DNA of 64,000 nucleotides from Monoplex corrugatus (GCA_030674185.1 JAPXFY010000026.1:47978732-48042731); one strand, 5' to 3'; shown: positions 50,089-62,574, counted from the stretch's first letter. Notes: generated by a model from the letters alone, not told the origin. Made by a program: numbers and translations.

Positions 50089-52804
50089 GCAATGCCGCAC
50101 GAAAAATTGAAATTGGGTTTTGAGTTTAAAAATTTATATGGTTTTGAAGATATTGTTATTCTGAGTAAAAAGCAGTTTAAATTTTTCAAATCGGACTAAT
50201 AGTTCATGAGATATTCCAATTTGAAGCGTCAAAAATTTCTTAAATTTTGGTACCACGTTTTAGTGGGACAAAGAAGGACAAGTGTCACAGAACAAACTCA
50301 TCAAATGGCATGGTATGCTGATTTTGCTGGAAATGACATTTATTTTGTAATTGTGAGAGACAGACCGGATCAAAAGTCATGAAATTTTGGTCGTTGATGT
50401 ATTTTGGCGTGCCGAATTGAATAAAACCATTATTGGAACTCTGTGACGAGCCATTTTTGTCTTATTACAGGAAACATGTGATATTTTGGATGTTTTATCA
50501 GTGTTTCATTAATAATTGCCCATATTGTATTAATAACAGACAAAAATGAAGCTAGAAACAAAACAATCATTTCAAGAGATAGATATAAAATCATTTTGCT
50601 CATCGTTCAAGTGTCTTATTACTGCAAATTAAACCAAAAAAGTCACGACTCGCTACTTCAGTAGTCTTATGAATAACTTTTAATATTTCATCAGTTTCTG
50701 TACATATAAAAGGACATCTGAGAATCAATGACTTCTGGAATCACTTAAATAATTGAAATATTAAAAATTACTGCATGCTTTTATGCTGCAGTCTGTCCAA
50801 AAATATCATCCGATCAAAATTCTACTAAAAACTAAACACACACACATACACATGCACACACACAAAACACAATACACATATATACACACACAGAGAAAAA
50901 CATAACAGACAAGATTTATGTACGTTACATTTGATTTTTATTTTATACATCAGTCTTTAAAAAATAGACTAAACTGTCTGTGGATGAGTCAAGTCCCCGA
51001 ACACTTAGCACAGCCAGCGCCCAAAGAAAACTTCAGGAAGGATATGGGACCACTCACCATATGAATTTCTGCATAATATATACTATTCATTGAGAGATTG
51101 GAAAGGAAAGGAAACCATAATGCATAGTCTTCACAATAACATTACTTTAACATTAAGCCCAAACTCGCGACTTTGATTTTTAGCATATTACTATAAAAAT
51201 CCACCAAAGCAGAGCAATCCTGCTAAGTATTTCCAGTGTACTCTTGCCCTTTAATACAAATCAATAACAACAGGCTACTATTAAATAAGATGCAATCTTC
51301 CCTTTAAAACAAATTAATGACAATGGGCCTATCCTTTTCAGATATTGACTACAAATTGAAACAACTACATAAGCTAATGGATGGCCTACTTTACAAATAA
51401 TACAACTCATAGCCTTCTATTCAGTTTCAAAACCTAAATGAAGAATATTATAACAATGAACAGAAGATTTTGTTTTGTGACATTCTAAATCTCTGTGTGT
51501 GTTAGTGTGTGTGCGTGTTGTCAGAGAGAGAGAGTGTGTGTTGTCAGAGAGAGAGAGAGAGATGGAGAGAGACAGAGAAAGAGAGAGAGGATCATGCCTG
51601 TTAACAACTTGGATATGAATGTATTGTGGCCTATTTACTTATTTATTCATTTCTTGTTCTCTGAGAGAGAGAGAGAAGAGAGAGAGAGAGATTCATGTCA
51701 AGGAAAGTACAATAACTTGCACAGAATTGTTTGTTGATTTGAAAAAAAAAATATTTAGACTTATTCATTCATTCATTTATTTGAGAGAGAGAGAGAGAGT
51801 TGAGGAGGCGGGTATGCGCACCCCTCTGTTTGGGCAAACCCATTTTCCACGGCCCGGCGAAGCACGTCGAGCACATAGTATTTTTAGTAGTAAGCTCGCC
51901 CGTCGTGGGGTGAGCAGATCTACACTGCGACATACAAATAGCATGATCTCGGGGAGGAAATGGTTGACGAATCTAGCTTCGGCTAACAACTCCGAATCGA
52001 GTTCAAACGCAGTTGTCCTTTTCTTCAAAAATACAGTGTCACAGATAAAACAGAACTTGATCTGTTGATTGCTAGATCTAGTCTTTGTCCGACAACGTAA
52101 AACTTGCCGAGCTGAAACTTGTACAGCGTTCTGTTGCGCCGGTAGTAGGCCTATGGCGTCGGCACATTCCGACGTTGTTTTGCTACTGATCTGGAACAGA
52201 TCCTCATGTAAAAAGTTGCCGTACGGCCGTATTTTACTTCAAATTGATTTCATATTACACCTGCATATAGAAAAAAGTATGCAAAATCGAATCCCGCCGA
52301 CGAGAAGTTCCAAAAATGGCGACTTGCCTGCAAACTTTTCCGATGAAAAAAAGCAAAACTTTGGAAGCGTCGATCTCGGTTCGAAACTGGCACACATAGC
52401 TCTCGTCGGGATATATCATTTTGTTACATTGATTCTCATTGGCTGCAAAATTACAATGTGATTGGTTCACAAATATAGCCGTACCGACCGAAATAGTGAA
52501 GCACACCAAACAAACTTCGATTCTAAACGCATACCATATCCGCGATTACGCCCGAAACGCGGATTTTCGACTTTCTCATCAAATAACTAATTCCATTTTC
52601 GCTGTAAGTACATAAAATGGCAATCATTCAAATCTTTATTCATTTCTGATTCATATAAGAAAAAAAATAAGGATGAAACACCGCTTAAAGAGGCAGTAAT
52701 ATTTGATTGAACTGAAGACCCCCCAGTTTTGCGGCCGGCCCCCGTTTTTGCCCAGTTTTTGGTACCACAAATTTGACGTCGCGTTTCGGTTCGCACGGCA
52801 TTGC
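50089..52804. mobile_element. 2.7-kb insertion with short inverted termini and 11-bp target duplication
   Basis: Left end GCAATGCCGCACGAA and right end (inverted) GCAATGCCGTGCGAA agree at 13 of 15 bases. TATTAAATGTA (50078-50088) and TATTAAATGCA (52805-52815) flank it. Removing the insertion and one duplication restores an ordinary element A. A 9-11-bp duplication with terminal inverted repeats is the pattern of Mutator-like elements, but no transposase is recognisable, so the superfamily is open. The left half is AT-rich; the segment 51820-52640 is CpG-rich and unlike its surroundings. Confidence 0.78.
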
Positions 52805-53115
52805 TATTAAATGCATGTTTAGCTGTAGGGAAATGAGATGTGCGGAGGCAATTTTAGGTAAATTGGGCCGTTTTTATCTATGTTTATTCTCCTCAGTTAT
52901 GTTTAAATTTGTGTTAGGTATGTTTTTTAAATCCCATGTGTGATAAATTGGACGGAGTGGTCAGCACCAGGGGCATCTCCTCAGATTATGTGTGCGAATG
53001 CATTGATACTTAATTTTCTTTTTTTTTTTTTTCCCTGTTGAAGAACTGTGTGTTTTGAAACGGTTATAGCCCCGATATGGCTCTACATAGTCGGTTGGGC
53101 TTTAAGCAACAATAA
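52805..53115 (+). mobile_element. SINE-like element A, 3' half (split copy)
   Basis: GGGAAATGAGATGTGCGGAG, GATAAATTGGACGGAGTGGT and CCCGATATGGCTCTACATAG, ending in GGGCTTTAAGCAACAATAAG. Confidence 0.85.
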
Positions 53116-53329
53116 GAATAATCATAACCATTTAAAAAATTTGCTGATTCTTGAAATATTTAACTGATAAACATTGTTTTTCCTTTTGCTTTTTGTTTTT
53201 TTTGGTGGTTGATTTTTTTTTTAAAGAATGGGGAGGGGATCAGCATGGGGGCAGCAGGTTTCATGAGACTTATATAGAAGTAAGATTTTGTGTGTATGAC
53301 TGGGTTGGGTTTTTTTTTAACTCGCCACT

Positions 53330-53640
53330 AAGACAAGTTGTATTCTGTTGTTTTTTTTTGGGGGGGATGTGCATGCTGAGTAATTTCATGTTTTCCACAA
53401 GCCGCCAAATGCCAACATGGCTTGCATGATTCTGAAATATGCGAATTTGATTTGATGTTTGGCATGTGTGTGCACATGAAGGGGGTTTCAGCTTGAGCGG
53501 GTCTGCATATACACTGACGTGGGAAAACTTTCCATCTTTTACCCTTTAAGTGATACCCAAGCAGATTTGAATTCAAAGCATCCAGTTGGAAATCATTTGT
53601 CCTAATCACTGATTGTTGCACGTCAACTGTTGGGTTGAAT
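53330..53640 (+). mobile_element. Interspersed repeat, also at 62575-62960
   Basis: TCTGTTGTTTTTTTTTGGGG, TTTCATGTTTTCCACAAGCC and GCTTGCATGATTCTGAAATA correspond to 62578-62700, and TACACTGACGTGGGAAAAC to 62839. Type unknown. Confidence 0.55.
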
Positions 53641-53689
53641 TTTATGATAAAACTGCCCTGCAGAAGCCAGAAAAAAACACAAAAGAAGA

Positions 53690-53900
53690 ATAAGAGCGCG
53701 TAAAATACAAGACAAGACAGGCGCAAATTTTCGGCCAACTGGCCTTTGTCAAGCGTAAGATTACAAACAAACACCAGATACAAAAGTTAGGAGAAAAAGT
53801 CTGTCTTGTCTTGTTGTATCAAATATGCGTTCCTATTCTTCTTTCGTGTTTTTCTGGTTCCTGTTTGCTTGAATGCGGGCAGTCACACTTGTTTTGGATG
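53690..53900 (+). mobile_element. Interspersed repeat family G
   Basis: Second copy of 29480-29760, with GACAGGCGCAAATTTTCGGC and GCGGGCAGTCACACTTGTTT. Confidence 0.6.
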
Positions 53901-54570
53901 CCCTGCAGGAGGTTAATGGGGGTTTTTTTGGGGGGGGGGGGGGGGTTAAATCCTGCATATATCTGTTGTTGCTGCCATTACTGTGTTGATCTGGTAACAC
54001 CTCCCATGCTCTCCCCCACCTCTGATGTGTGTGTGTGCATGTGTGTACATATATGCAGGTATATGCTTATATGTGTGTATTTGCTTGTGTGGGTGGGTGT
54101 GTCTGAAAGATTTCATTTATCAGGTAGTAGGATCACTATCAGCTATTTCTAATTTCACACTATGATCTGTTATTTTTGACAGACTATATTCTGCATTGAC
54201 ATATGTATCTGTGTTTTGACTACATTGGTGTATTGACATGGCAACATCCTTCCCTCCCCTGCGACATTTTTTTTATTAATATCAAGTGCAACAAGTAATC
54301 TATGAAATCCATTGTGCACACTATACAAAGTGAATTATTATCATAATCATCATTATTATTATTATTTATTATTATCAAAATTAATTGTACATTTCTATTT
54401 CATGTAACCAGTCTAGACAATATCAGTGTCCACTAGCCTGTGAGGATTGTTATATTTTGAGAAGGCCCATTGAGCAAGGCCAGTGTTGAGGTTTTTATGT
54501 CCATGACCACTTACAAATGCAGGACAAATTGTAGAAAAGTCGTTACCATTGAGATGTGTTATATTTACTG
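53901..54570. other. No gene recognised
   Basis: A G run at 53930-53945, a TG-rich piece at 54027-54100, and AT-rich DNA with TTATTA repeats at 54340-54375. Confidence 0.5.
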
Positions 54571-54631
54571 AATTCATAAAACTTGGCAATAGCAGAGACC
54601 TATCTCCTGCTATTGCCAAGTTTTATGAATT
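54571..54631. repeat. Perfect 25-bp hairpin with 11-nt loop
   Basis: The arm 54571-54595 (AATTCATAAAACTTGGCAAT then AGCAG) is the exact reverse complement of 54607-54631. The loop is AGACCTATCTC. Confidence 0.9.
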
Positions 54632-54654
54632 AAAAGATTGGAAATTTCCGCCAT

Positions 54655-55110
54655 GTGAATGTTTGGGATGGGAGGGCTTTTTCAGTATAAATAATATCCC
54701 ATGCCTTCTGTGCGAAAAATTTCATCTTCTTGGTCACTCTTCTCTTTATGGTCCACTCACCTGTATGTTTTTGATAAAGCCTTACATACTTTTGTCTCTT
54801 AGGATTGATAATCCGAGTTCATACACGAATTTTCATTTTTAGCTCAAAGGAAATATGAACTGCTTTGTGACAATTTCAGACGCTACAAGCCAGTTTTATG
54901 TGTACATGTTGTATACACAGTTATGTGTTTGTATTTTTATACAGCTTTTCTTTGTTTTTTTAATCTCTCTGGTGATATATTTAGTGAAATGACCAATGCC
55001 AGGTCATATCCTGAAATTACTTAAGTGAATACAAGCTTATTGGTGTGTGTTTTATTTGAGATATATGCCTCTGAGCAGTCAGCTGGGTTTTAATCAATAA
55101 CAACAACAGC
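54655..55110 (+). mobile_element. SINE-like element A, diverged copy
   Basis: CAGTATAAATAATATCCCAT, TTAGGATTGATAATCCGAG and the end GCAGTCAGCTGGGTTTTAA with an AACAA tail. Confidence 0.7.
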
Positions 55111-55789
55111 AAGTAATAATAACAACAATAATAAATTATGATGACAATAATAATAATAATGACAATAATAATAATATTATTAATAACAGTAAGAAATAGT
55201 AGTAGTAGTAAAGTTACAAAATATTTTAAATATTTTTGTAGAAAATATTTTTTCTTATTTTTGTAAAATCTTGTTTGGTTTTGTTCACAAAGACAAAAAA
55301 ACTGGCTTTGATCTGTAGTAATGAATCAACCCCTCCCCCTTCCCAAATGAAATTATTGTTGCTGTGACATTATTTTACATTCATTTTGATCTGCCATTCC
55401 ATTTATTTTATGGATTTTTAAGTCTTACATTGTTTGTAGGCATCTAGTCTCTTACTGTTTTGAAGTTATTTCTCTCCTGCCCGTTTTTTTTATTCTTTAA
55501 TATTATCTATTTATTTATTTCTTTGTATGCAAGTGTGTTGTGAAGCATCTGATGTATGTTTTTAGTAGATTTGAATTGACTGGACATGTTATATTAATCC
55601 TTATATATTCATTTCTTTATTTTTATGTGAAAGCTATTTAAAGCAACAGATGTGTGCGTTTTTGTTTTGTTTTTTGTACGTGTGTAAAAATCTTAAGCGA
55701 CTCCACATCTTGTGTTAATCCTGAAGTGACTGTGTGTTATGGAAACTTTCAAGTGAAAATGTGTGGCGTATGGGGTGATCTGTATATGG
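55111..55789. other. AT-rich intergenic DNA
   Basis: AAT and ACA trinucleotide-rich tail at 55090-55210 then AT-rich sequence with no recognised feature. Confidence 0.5.
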
Positions 55790-56454
55790 TTAACTCAATC
55801 GCTTCATGCTGGAAGAAAATCTCCGTCACTTCCGTTTACTGCTTGGGTACGTGACGTCGATTTATCGATGGCGGACATTTGTATTTTTTTTTACGTCAGA
55901 AGCGTCAGTTATAAGGAAAACTCACTGGGAACCTAAACTAGGGTATGTTTACAGCATTTATTTACCTTAGACCGTTTGTGGCAGTGTGAAACAAAGACAA
56001 CAGTAGCCTTTTTTCAGCGCTACCCGCGACATGCGAATTTCGCAAATGGCGTCGAGGAAAGCAAGTCGAACCTTACAATTCTGTAAATATTTTGTGCTCT
56101 GGAGCAACTGTACGCAAAAAGTGACAACTACCAGTAATCTTGTGATCTGAAACATCCAATACCATGGCATCGAAATCATGTTCTGGACTTCATCTAAAAC
56201 TGTTTCACAGTGTGTGTTCATATCCAAAAAAAAAAAATTACCCCCCTTTGGATACCTATTTGGATACCTCATCATTTACAAGTACACGGAATATCATAAA
56301 TAAAGTAAAATTATTTGTAAAGATCTAATCCTGGTCTTTCTGTATCACTTTACTTTGTTTGTCTACTTTATTTGGTTATTTTTTTAAAATGCTTAAAATC
56401 GTCCGAATTGAGGGGGGCAGAATGACCCTGAAGACTGCGACTCGATTGAGTTAA
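55790..56454 (+). mobile_element. 665-bp piggyBac deletion derivative (MITE)
   Basis: TTAA at 55790-55793 then CTCAATCGCTTCATGC; at the other end GACTCGATTGAG then TTAA at 56451-56454. Its left part matches the transposase 5' end of 18735-23467, including the start ATGGCGTCGAGGAAAGCAAG. Its right part matches the opposite end (CACAGTGTGTGTTCATATCC, GGATACCTATTTGGATACC). The body of the transposase is missing. Confidence 0.9.
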
Positions 56455-56559
56455 ATGCTAAGTCTGAAATGAGTGTTTTACTTAATGTATAATTGCAAAA
56501 GTCAAGTGAGCATGCATTGTACAAGTCGAAAAAGAATATAGGTTCTGCTGTGGAAACCT

Positions 56560-56710
56560 TTCTTCTCTCTCTCTCACGCTCTTATTTTGCCGTCTGCAGT
56601 CAGCATGGTTTTTCACTATTGTCTTTTTATCTTAACCGGGTGGTTGTTTTTGATGTGGTGTTAGCCCTGATATGGCCTTAGTAGTCGGCTGGGCTGTAAG
56701 CAATATGAAC
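56560..56710 (+). mobile_element. SINE-like element A, 3' end only
   Basis: TAGCCCTGATATGGCCTTAG then GTCGGCTGGGCTGTAAGCAA. Confidence 0.65.
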
Positions 56711-56959
56711 TTGATCTGCATTGTCTGGCCACATGTGGACATTAATGTAGCTGTTTGATCAAATTTCTGGTTCATATGGACTTTGAGTCAGTTGTGGAGC
56801 CTCATCAGGATCACATGCTGCTCTCTGGTAGTTGTCCCTTTCTGTCCCTGGACAAAGGGTGATCTGATGATGCTCTTTTTCTTACAGTAGTTCACGTTGT
56901 TGTCTGTCTGATATTCCTGGGCTCCACTTTTTGCTACCTCGTCTGCCAGCCTTGGATAT

Positions 56960-57467
56960 CCCCCATGGGGATGCCGAGGGCTCTTTCAGCATAAATAGTA
57001 TCCACACCTAGAAATTCTGTACTAGAAATTTCCTCTTTTCTGTCACTCTGTCATTTCATCCTGTCATTTTCTGCCTTATTGGTCCATTCACATGTACGTG
57101 TTCGATGAAAGTTTTACGTACTTTTTCTTAGGATTGATAATTGGGTATACATGTATTACGTGCATTTTTGGCCCAAGGGAGGTGAGATATGCAGAAGCAA
57201 TTTTAGGTAATTTATGCCTGTTTTTGTATGTTTTGGTGTCCTTAGGTATGTTTGTATTCAAGTGTGTTTTTTAGATCCCCTATGTGATAAATTGGATGGA
57301 GTGGTCAACGCCAGGGACATGTTCTTAGATTATGTGCACGACTGCATTGATATGTGTACTTAATTTTCTTTTGTTTTTCCTGTTGAAGTTTGGTATGTTT
57401 TGAAGCAATTATAGCTCTGATATGGCTCTGCTTAGTCAGCTGGGCTTTAAACAACAACAACAGTAAC
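56960..57467 (+). mobile_element. SINE-like element A, complete copy with 12-bp target duplication
   Basis: AGCCTTGGATAT flanks it (56948-56959 and 57468-57479). It starts CCCCCATGGGGATGCCGAGG, has a TATA-like AGCATAAATAGTATCC (TATAAATA in other copies), and ends GGGCTTTAAACAACAACAAC. At 508 bp with an A/C-rich tail and a variable-length target duplication it behaves as a retroposed non-autonomous element. No tRNA-type A/B boxes were found. Confidence 0.88.
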
Positions 57468-57479
57468 AGCCTTGGATAT

Positions 57480-59700
57480 GTGAGGGAATGGTGTTTGCGG
57501 TTGCCTGTTAATGTACATGTAAAAGGTCGTTTTTTCCATTGCAGTCTAAATGTGTGTATTGTGCAAATGTGAATATATTTGTAATGCCAGTTTTGTGTAT
57601 CATGCAGATGTATGTGTATTTGAACATTTTATTGTGTATCTTGTGCAAACATGGGTGTGCGCTCAAAACAGTTGTTCAAATGAACAAACTGTGTAAATAT
57701 TTATGGCATGGGTTATATATGCTGTGCACAGATGAATTATGTACAGTGTTCTTGAAGTGAAAATGTGTACAGAGATGCATATTATTTGAAATAAGAATGA
57801 AAATGTTACTTCATCTAAGTGTTATTTGTGCTCATGTGACTTGGCCTTCCACAATATTTTTTTTTTTTGAGGGGCAGGGGGTGTCCTTGGGTTGTATAGG
57901 TCCTTGGTATTCCTAACTTTCAGTCATATGTAAGACCTTTGTCAAGGCGTTCATCCAGCATGAAAAAGATTTCTCATATTTTTCTTCCACCAACAACACA
58001 ACCCTGGATCAGCCAGGGGGCCTCCAGTGTCTCCACTCATAACCAATCTACTAGACATGTCAGAATTTGAAAGGAAGCAACCATTCCCTGTTCTCCAAAT
58101 GCCTGGTGCAGGTATGGCGGGGCTGACAATTCCTCAACTACTTGAATATGACAAAACAATTCACAGACCATCTCAACTCCCTAGACCTGCATATCAACTT
58201 GAATTCACAGTAGAAGAGGGACCGCTGATATATCTGGACACTTTTGGTGCACATCTTGGATGACGGCGCCATGAAACTAACACTGACCAGTATCTGAACT
58301 AATCGGCCACACTATTTGATGCACGAACATTCTGTTGTCTGAAATCTCTTCCACCGAGCCACAGACCATGTCTTAGAAGCATCACACTGGAATGGTTACA
58401 TAGATCCCAAAGACAAAAAAACCTCCCAAGTCATTTTATCCTATTTCTAGTGATGAATGTGACAAGGATTTATAATGTGAAACGGCAACAACACTGGGCA
58501 CCTGAAGACTACATGAACATTTCAGCAATAATAATATTGCAGACACTAGTTACAAGATCTCTCAAAAATATTGTTAAATTAACCAAAGGAATATACATCA
58601 TGGGAACCAGGATACATACACCATTTGAAGGGCTTGGAAAACTCCACATACTATGAAAGTAACATTTTCATTTCTAGATTGGAAAACAAAAACTGAAAAA
58701 TAACGCATTCTGATCCTTTTTATTTGGGGGGGGAGGGAGAGAGAGAGAGAGAGAGAGGACATGAAGAAAGATATGAAAGGGGAAGAGGGAGAGAAAGATG
58801 ACAGAGAGGGGGAAAGAGAAAAGAAACAAATGAGACAAGAAGTGCCAAGACAGACCTGAAGATGCAGACAGGAACAGCAATACCAGAAAAAAAACTGCTG
58901 AGGCTAATATTGCCAACAATCATCTTGCCAGTCCAGTACATCCATCACTGTATAACTTGACATTCATGGACAACATGTTACTACAAACATCTCCCTCCAC
59001 ACCATAATTATTATTATCCAGTAGTTTTCATGTCCCTGTCTACTTACTGTCTCTCAGTTACACACTCAGGATAAAAGCTTCTCAGTCAGTGACATCTCTC
59101 AAAGTCTGGTTCTGATACATTCATTTGAGTGCAACATGCAACGAACAGTCCATGTTGTGATTGTGATTGAGAGAAATGAGGTATACCTGGCAACCTGCCA
59201 ATATTTCAACGAGATGTAACTGGCAAATGCCTCACTCTTTAGTAAAACTGGCAAAAAATGCCAATTTTTTCAGTAGATATATGCTTGACATACATCTTTT
59301 TTTAACACTGGCAGACACCTATCTATTTGACAGTTAATGTGGCAAAAACACAATGTCTAAATATTCATATACCTGGCAGATACCTATCCTTTTACATAGG
59401 CACACTAATCAAATATTCACCAAACTGTCCACATCCACAAAGCCAAGTTTTCAAATACACAAAAGAAAGAAAAAGAGATCTTACAATCAACACACACCCA
59501 CAAAAAGATGAACGAACCAGCTTTAGAATAAATACAACACAGTGCAATAAATAGTCACATTGTGAGAATGAACGCATACAAGTCATGTCTTACCCTCCTT
59601 TTGGCTTTATGGCTTTTCACCAGACATTCAAACAATGAATTTTGCATTTGTACGTGCAATCCATCAAATGTGAAATGACAGCTGGTTCTGAACAGAATAA
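57480..59700. other. No recognised gene
   Basis: TG-rich AT-rich DNA at 57540-57840 and a GA tract at 58735-58830. A 78-codon open frame (58027-58263, LLDMSEFERKQPFPVLQMPG) has no similarity I can name and no splice context, so it is not called as a gene. Confidence 0.5.
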
Positions 59701-59814
59701 ATAAAGCATGCATCTTACACGAATGCCCTTGATCGTTTGTCTCTGCTTACATCTTAAATACAGCAATTTAAAAGGCAACGGCTGTGCTTACATCTTTACT
59801 AAAACCCTGAACCC

Positions 59815-60535
59815 TTTCCCTCATCCTATCTACAAACTGCAAACATTTAACCTTTTGACTGCCTCTCTATCCATCAGCTTCCTGCAGGATGCAAGAGAAT
59901 GGTACGGGAGTCAAAGATTTCATTATCCATCAGCTCTTCGCAGGATGCTGGAGGATGGGAGTCAAAGGTTTCACTATCCATCAGCTTCCCACAGGATGCT
60001 GGAGGATGGGAGTCAAAGGTTTCACTATCCATCAGCTTCCCACAGGATGCTGGAGGACGGGAGTCAAAGGTTTCACTATCCATCAGCTTCCCACAGGATG
60101 CTGGAGGATGGGAGTCAAAGGTTTCACTATCCATCAGCTTCCCACAGGATGCTGGAGGATGGGAGTCAAAAGGTTTCACTGTCCATCAGCTTCCCACAGG
60201 ATGCTGGAGGATGGGAGTCAAAGGTTTCACTATCCATCAGCTTCCCACAGGATGCTGGAGGATGGGAGTCAAAGGTTTCACTATCCATCAGCTTCCCACA
60301 GGATGCTGGAGGATGGGAGTCAAAGGTTTCACTATCCATCAGCTTCCCGCGGGATGCTGGAGGATGGGAGTCAAAGGTTTCACTATCCATCAGCTTCCCA
60401 CAGGATGCTGGAGGATGGGAGTCAAAGGTTTCACTATCCATCAGCTTCCCGCGGGATGCTGGAGGACGGGAGTCAAAGATTTCACTATCCATCAGCTTCC
60501 CACGGGATGCTGGAAGATGATACGGGAGTCAAAGA
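59815..60535 (+). repeat. 51-bp minisatellite derived from family B MITE
   Basis: The block CCATCAGCTTCCCACAGGAT recurs at 59927, 59978, 60029, 60080, 60131, 60183, 60234, 60285, 60336, 60387, 60438 and 60489 (one spacing is 52). Units end GGGAGTCAAAGGTTTCACTA. Since 51 is a multiple of 3, all frames stay open for 100-200 codons and mimic genes. The first, diverged unit at 59872 and the leading TTAACCTTTTGACTG look like a family B element. Confidence 0.93.
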
Positions 60536-60539
60536 TTAA

Positions 60540-61440
60540 AAAAAAATAATATATGCTTGTATCTTCAATCAACACTTTAGCATTAAAAAATGGTCAGAAG
60601 TGGCTAATGGAATTCAAACTGGCCAAAAACAGGCCACAATTGTTCTTTGAGCATACTGACTTTAAAAGCTCTGTGCACAAACTGAAAATGGTCTGGGAAT
60701 CCTTAAAACACCGAGATACAGAGAAGCCATCTACATTTTTACAGATTAACAATTTACACACTTTTATGGATTAACAACAATTTACACAACTCCAGTTTCT
60801 TCTGTATTGTCAAAATCACTTGACCTTTTGGCAATCTGGAACTGAAAGTTTTACAGGCTTAAAACTAATTTTGAAAACATGTATCACCTGTATGTTGCAT
60901 CTTAAACACTTTTAAATCAGAATTAAGTAATATGAAGACCAGAAACACATGATAATGACACTATATAAATGACAGACCCTATCTTGCTTTATCACACATA
61001 TACATGTTCTTGTTACTTTTTTCACACGTTTCTTTTTTTCTCTCATGTCTTCTTTTTTTTCTTTTAAATCCTATGCATTTTAAGATTCATTCTTTGCATC
61101 ATAAAAATGTTAAGGAATCCTTGAGCCACAAAGGAACAATCAAATACAGCCAAATCTGTGAAAAACAATCCACACAACTTCATGTTCCGCAGTACTGTCA
61201 ACGTCTTCAATACTCGAGATCATCCAGCAACTGGTAATTCAAACAGAGAAATTGTTTGTGAATGCCCGAGCCACAATCAAAGAAAGAAAGCATAGAATAA
61301 TGCAAAATTATGCACTACGCAAAATCCATTAAAAGACAATCCATACAGCTGTACTTTCTGCACTATCGTGAACATCTGAATACTAGAGATCCTCTAGCAA
61401 TTTGTGATTCAATGACAGAAAGGTCAGGGCACCTCTCAGT
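60540..61440. repeat. Diverged tandem repeats, no gene
   Basis: CAATCCACACAACTTCATGT..ATACTCGAGATC (61147-61250) is repeated as CAATCCATACAGCTGTACTT..ATACTAGAGATC (61310-61425), offset near 167 bp. A weaker related piece lies near 60775-60850. Confidence 0.55.
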
Positions 61441-61489
61441 GTGTCCTGTTGTGACCCAAAAAGTGTGAATGGAACAACTAGACAGGTAC

Positions 61490-61810
61490 AGCAGGCAGTC
61501 AGTGCTCTTCAGTCAAATAAACACAGTGACGGGAGCCACAGGCAAACGGTTCAGACACTAGTCTTCCACTCGGAAAGTCTATGTTTGAATTTTATTGGAT
61601 TGTGCCTTGTTGGTAAAGGATGGAGATTGTTTTCCAATCTCCCAGGTCAACAACACACAGACCCACAAGTCCCTGACCCCCACTCTTGTCTGTGTACTTA
61701 CACATAACATGAAATACACATGTAAAGATCCTGTAAGTTATATATCCATGTTCAGTGGCTTGTGAAAACATCAACATCCAGCATGTACACCCTGAAAACA
61801 GAATATGACA
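61490..61810 (+). mobile_element. SINE family D, partial
   Basis: GGTAAAGGATGGAGATTGTT, CAATCTCCCAGGTCAAC and AAAGATCCTGTAAGTTATAT parallel 63150-63300. The tRNA-like head is degraded. Confidence 0.65.
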
Positions 61811-61856
61811 GGATAAAAACAAACAAAAAACAAAACAGCCAACCTAACAAATGATC

Positions 61857-61857
<1 letters not shown>

Positions 61858-61902
<45 letters not shown>

Positions 61903-61922
61903 GAGACAGACACACACACAAA
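61858..61922. repeat. (CA)n array
   Basis: CA repeat with GACAGA interruption. Confidence 0.95.
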
Positions 61923-62574
61923 ACCCCAGCCCAGCCCACCTAACAAATGATCATACACAAACAGCCCACTCGTATTATCAAGTACACTTGGGTGTTACAC
62001 CCACAAACGGAAAGAAGAAAAATAAAAATTATATACACGTCTTATTATACAATAAACACCAGTTTTAAATAAACATAAACACAAGTCATATCTCTCCACT
62101 TTGTGGATGTCATCATATTATGGCTTGACATCTATCCTCTGTACACCATCAACATTTCTTTCACACACTCATCATCATCATTATCACTGTCACACTTGCA
62201 AATCACACTGTCAAATTTGATCATCACTTCAAGTGCATGACAAAAAAAAAACAACAAAACTAACACACACACACACACAAATATGCATGTACTGCACAAA
62301 CTGTTTCTGTTTTCTCACAATATGTGTGTCTCAACGCTCGGCACATTTTCATGCGCACTAACACTTAAAATGCCACATAACTTTTTTCTCCCCATTTGTT
62401 GGTCACAATTCCTACTGTAATATTTTTTGGGTGTGTTTTTGATTCTTACTGTACGTTTTCAAATTATGACACTGGTAATGATCACATCTATCTATCTAAG
62501 GAACTTTTATGAGCATGACACTCCACCCCCACCCCCCCTCCTTTTTTCTTTTTATTCCTAACAAGAAGGCAGTC

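Noticed and set aside
51820..52640. CpG-rich segment as the promoter or first exon of a host gene
   Set aside because: It lies inside the insertion bounded by 11-bp duplications, and no open frame with a splice donor follows, so it is described as part of the mobile element.
58027..58263. 78-codon open frame (MSEFERKQPFPVLQMPG start) as a possible host exon
   Set aside because: The actual start codon context is weak, no splice signals bracket it and I recognise no family, so it is left as unassigned sequence.
59708..60549. Three overlapping open frames of 216-270 codons with repeated RFHYPSASHRMLEDGS-type units
   Set aside because: They arise because the minisatellite period (51 bp) is a multiple of three. 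All frames are open equally and there is no conserved protein.
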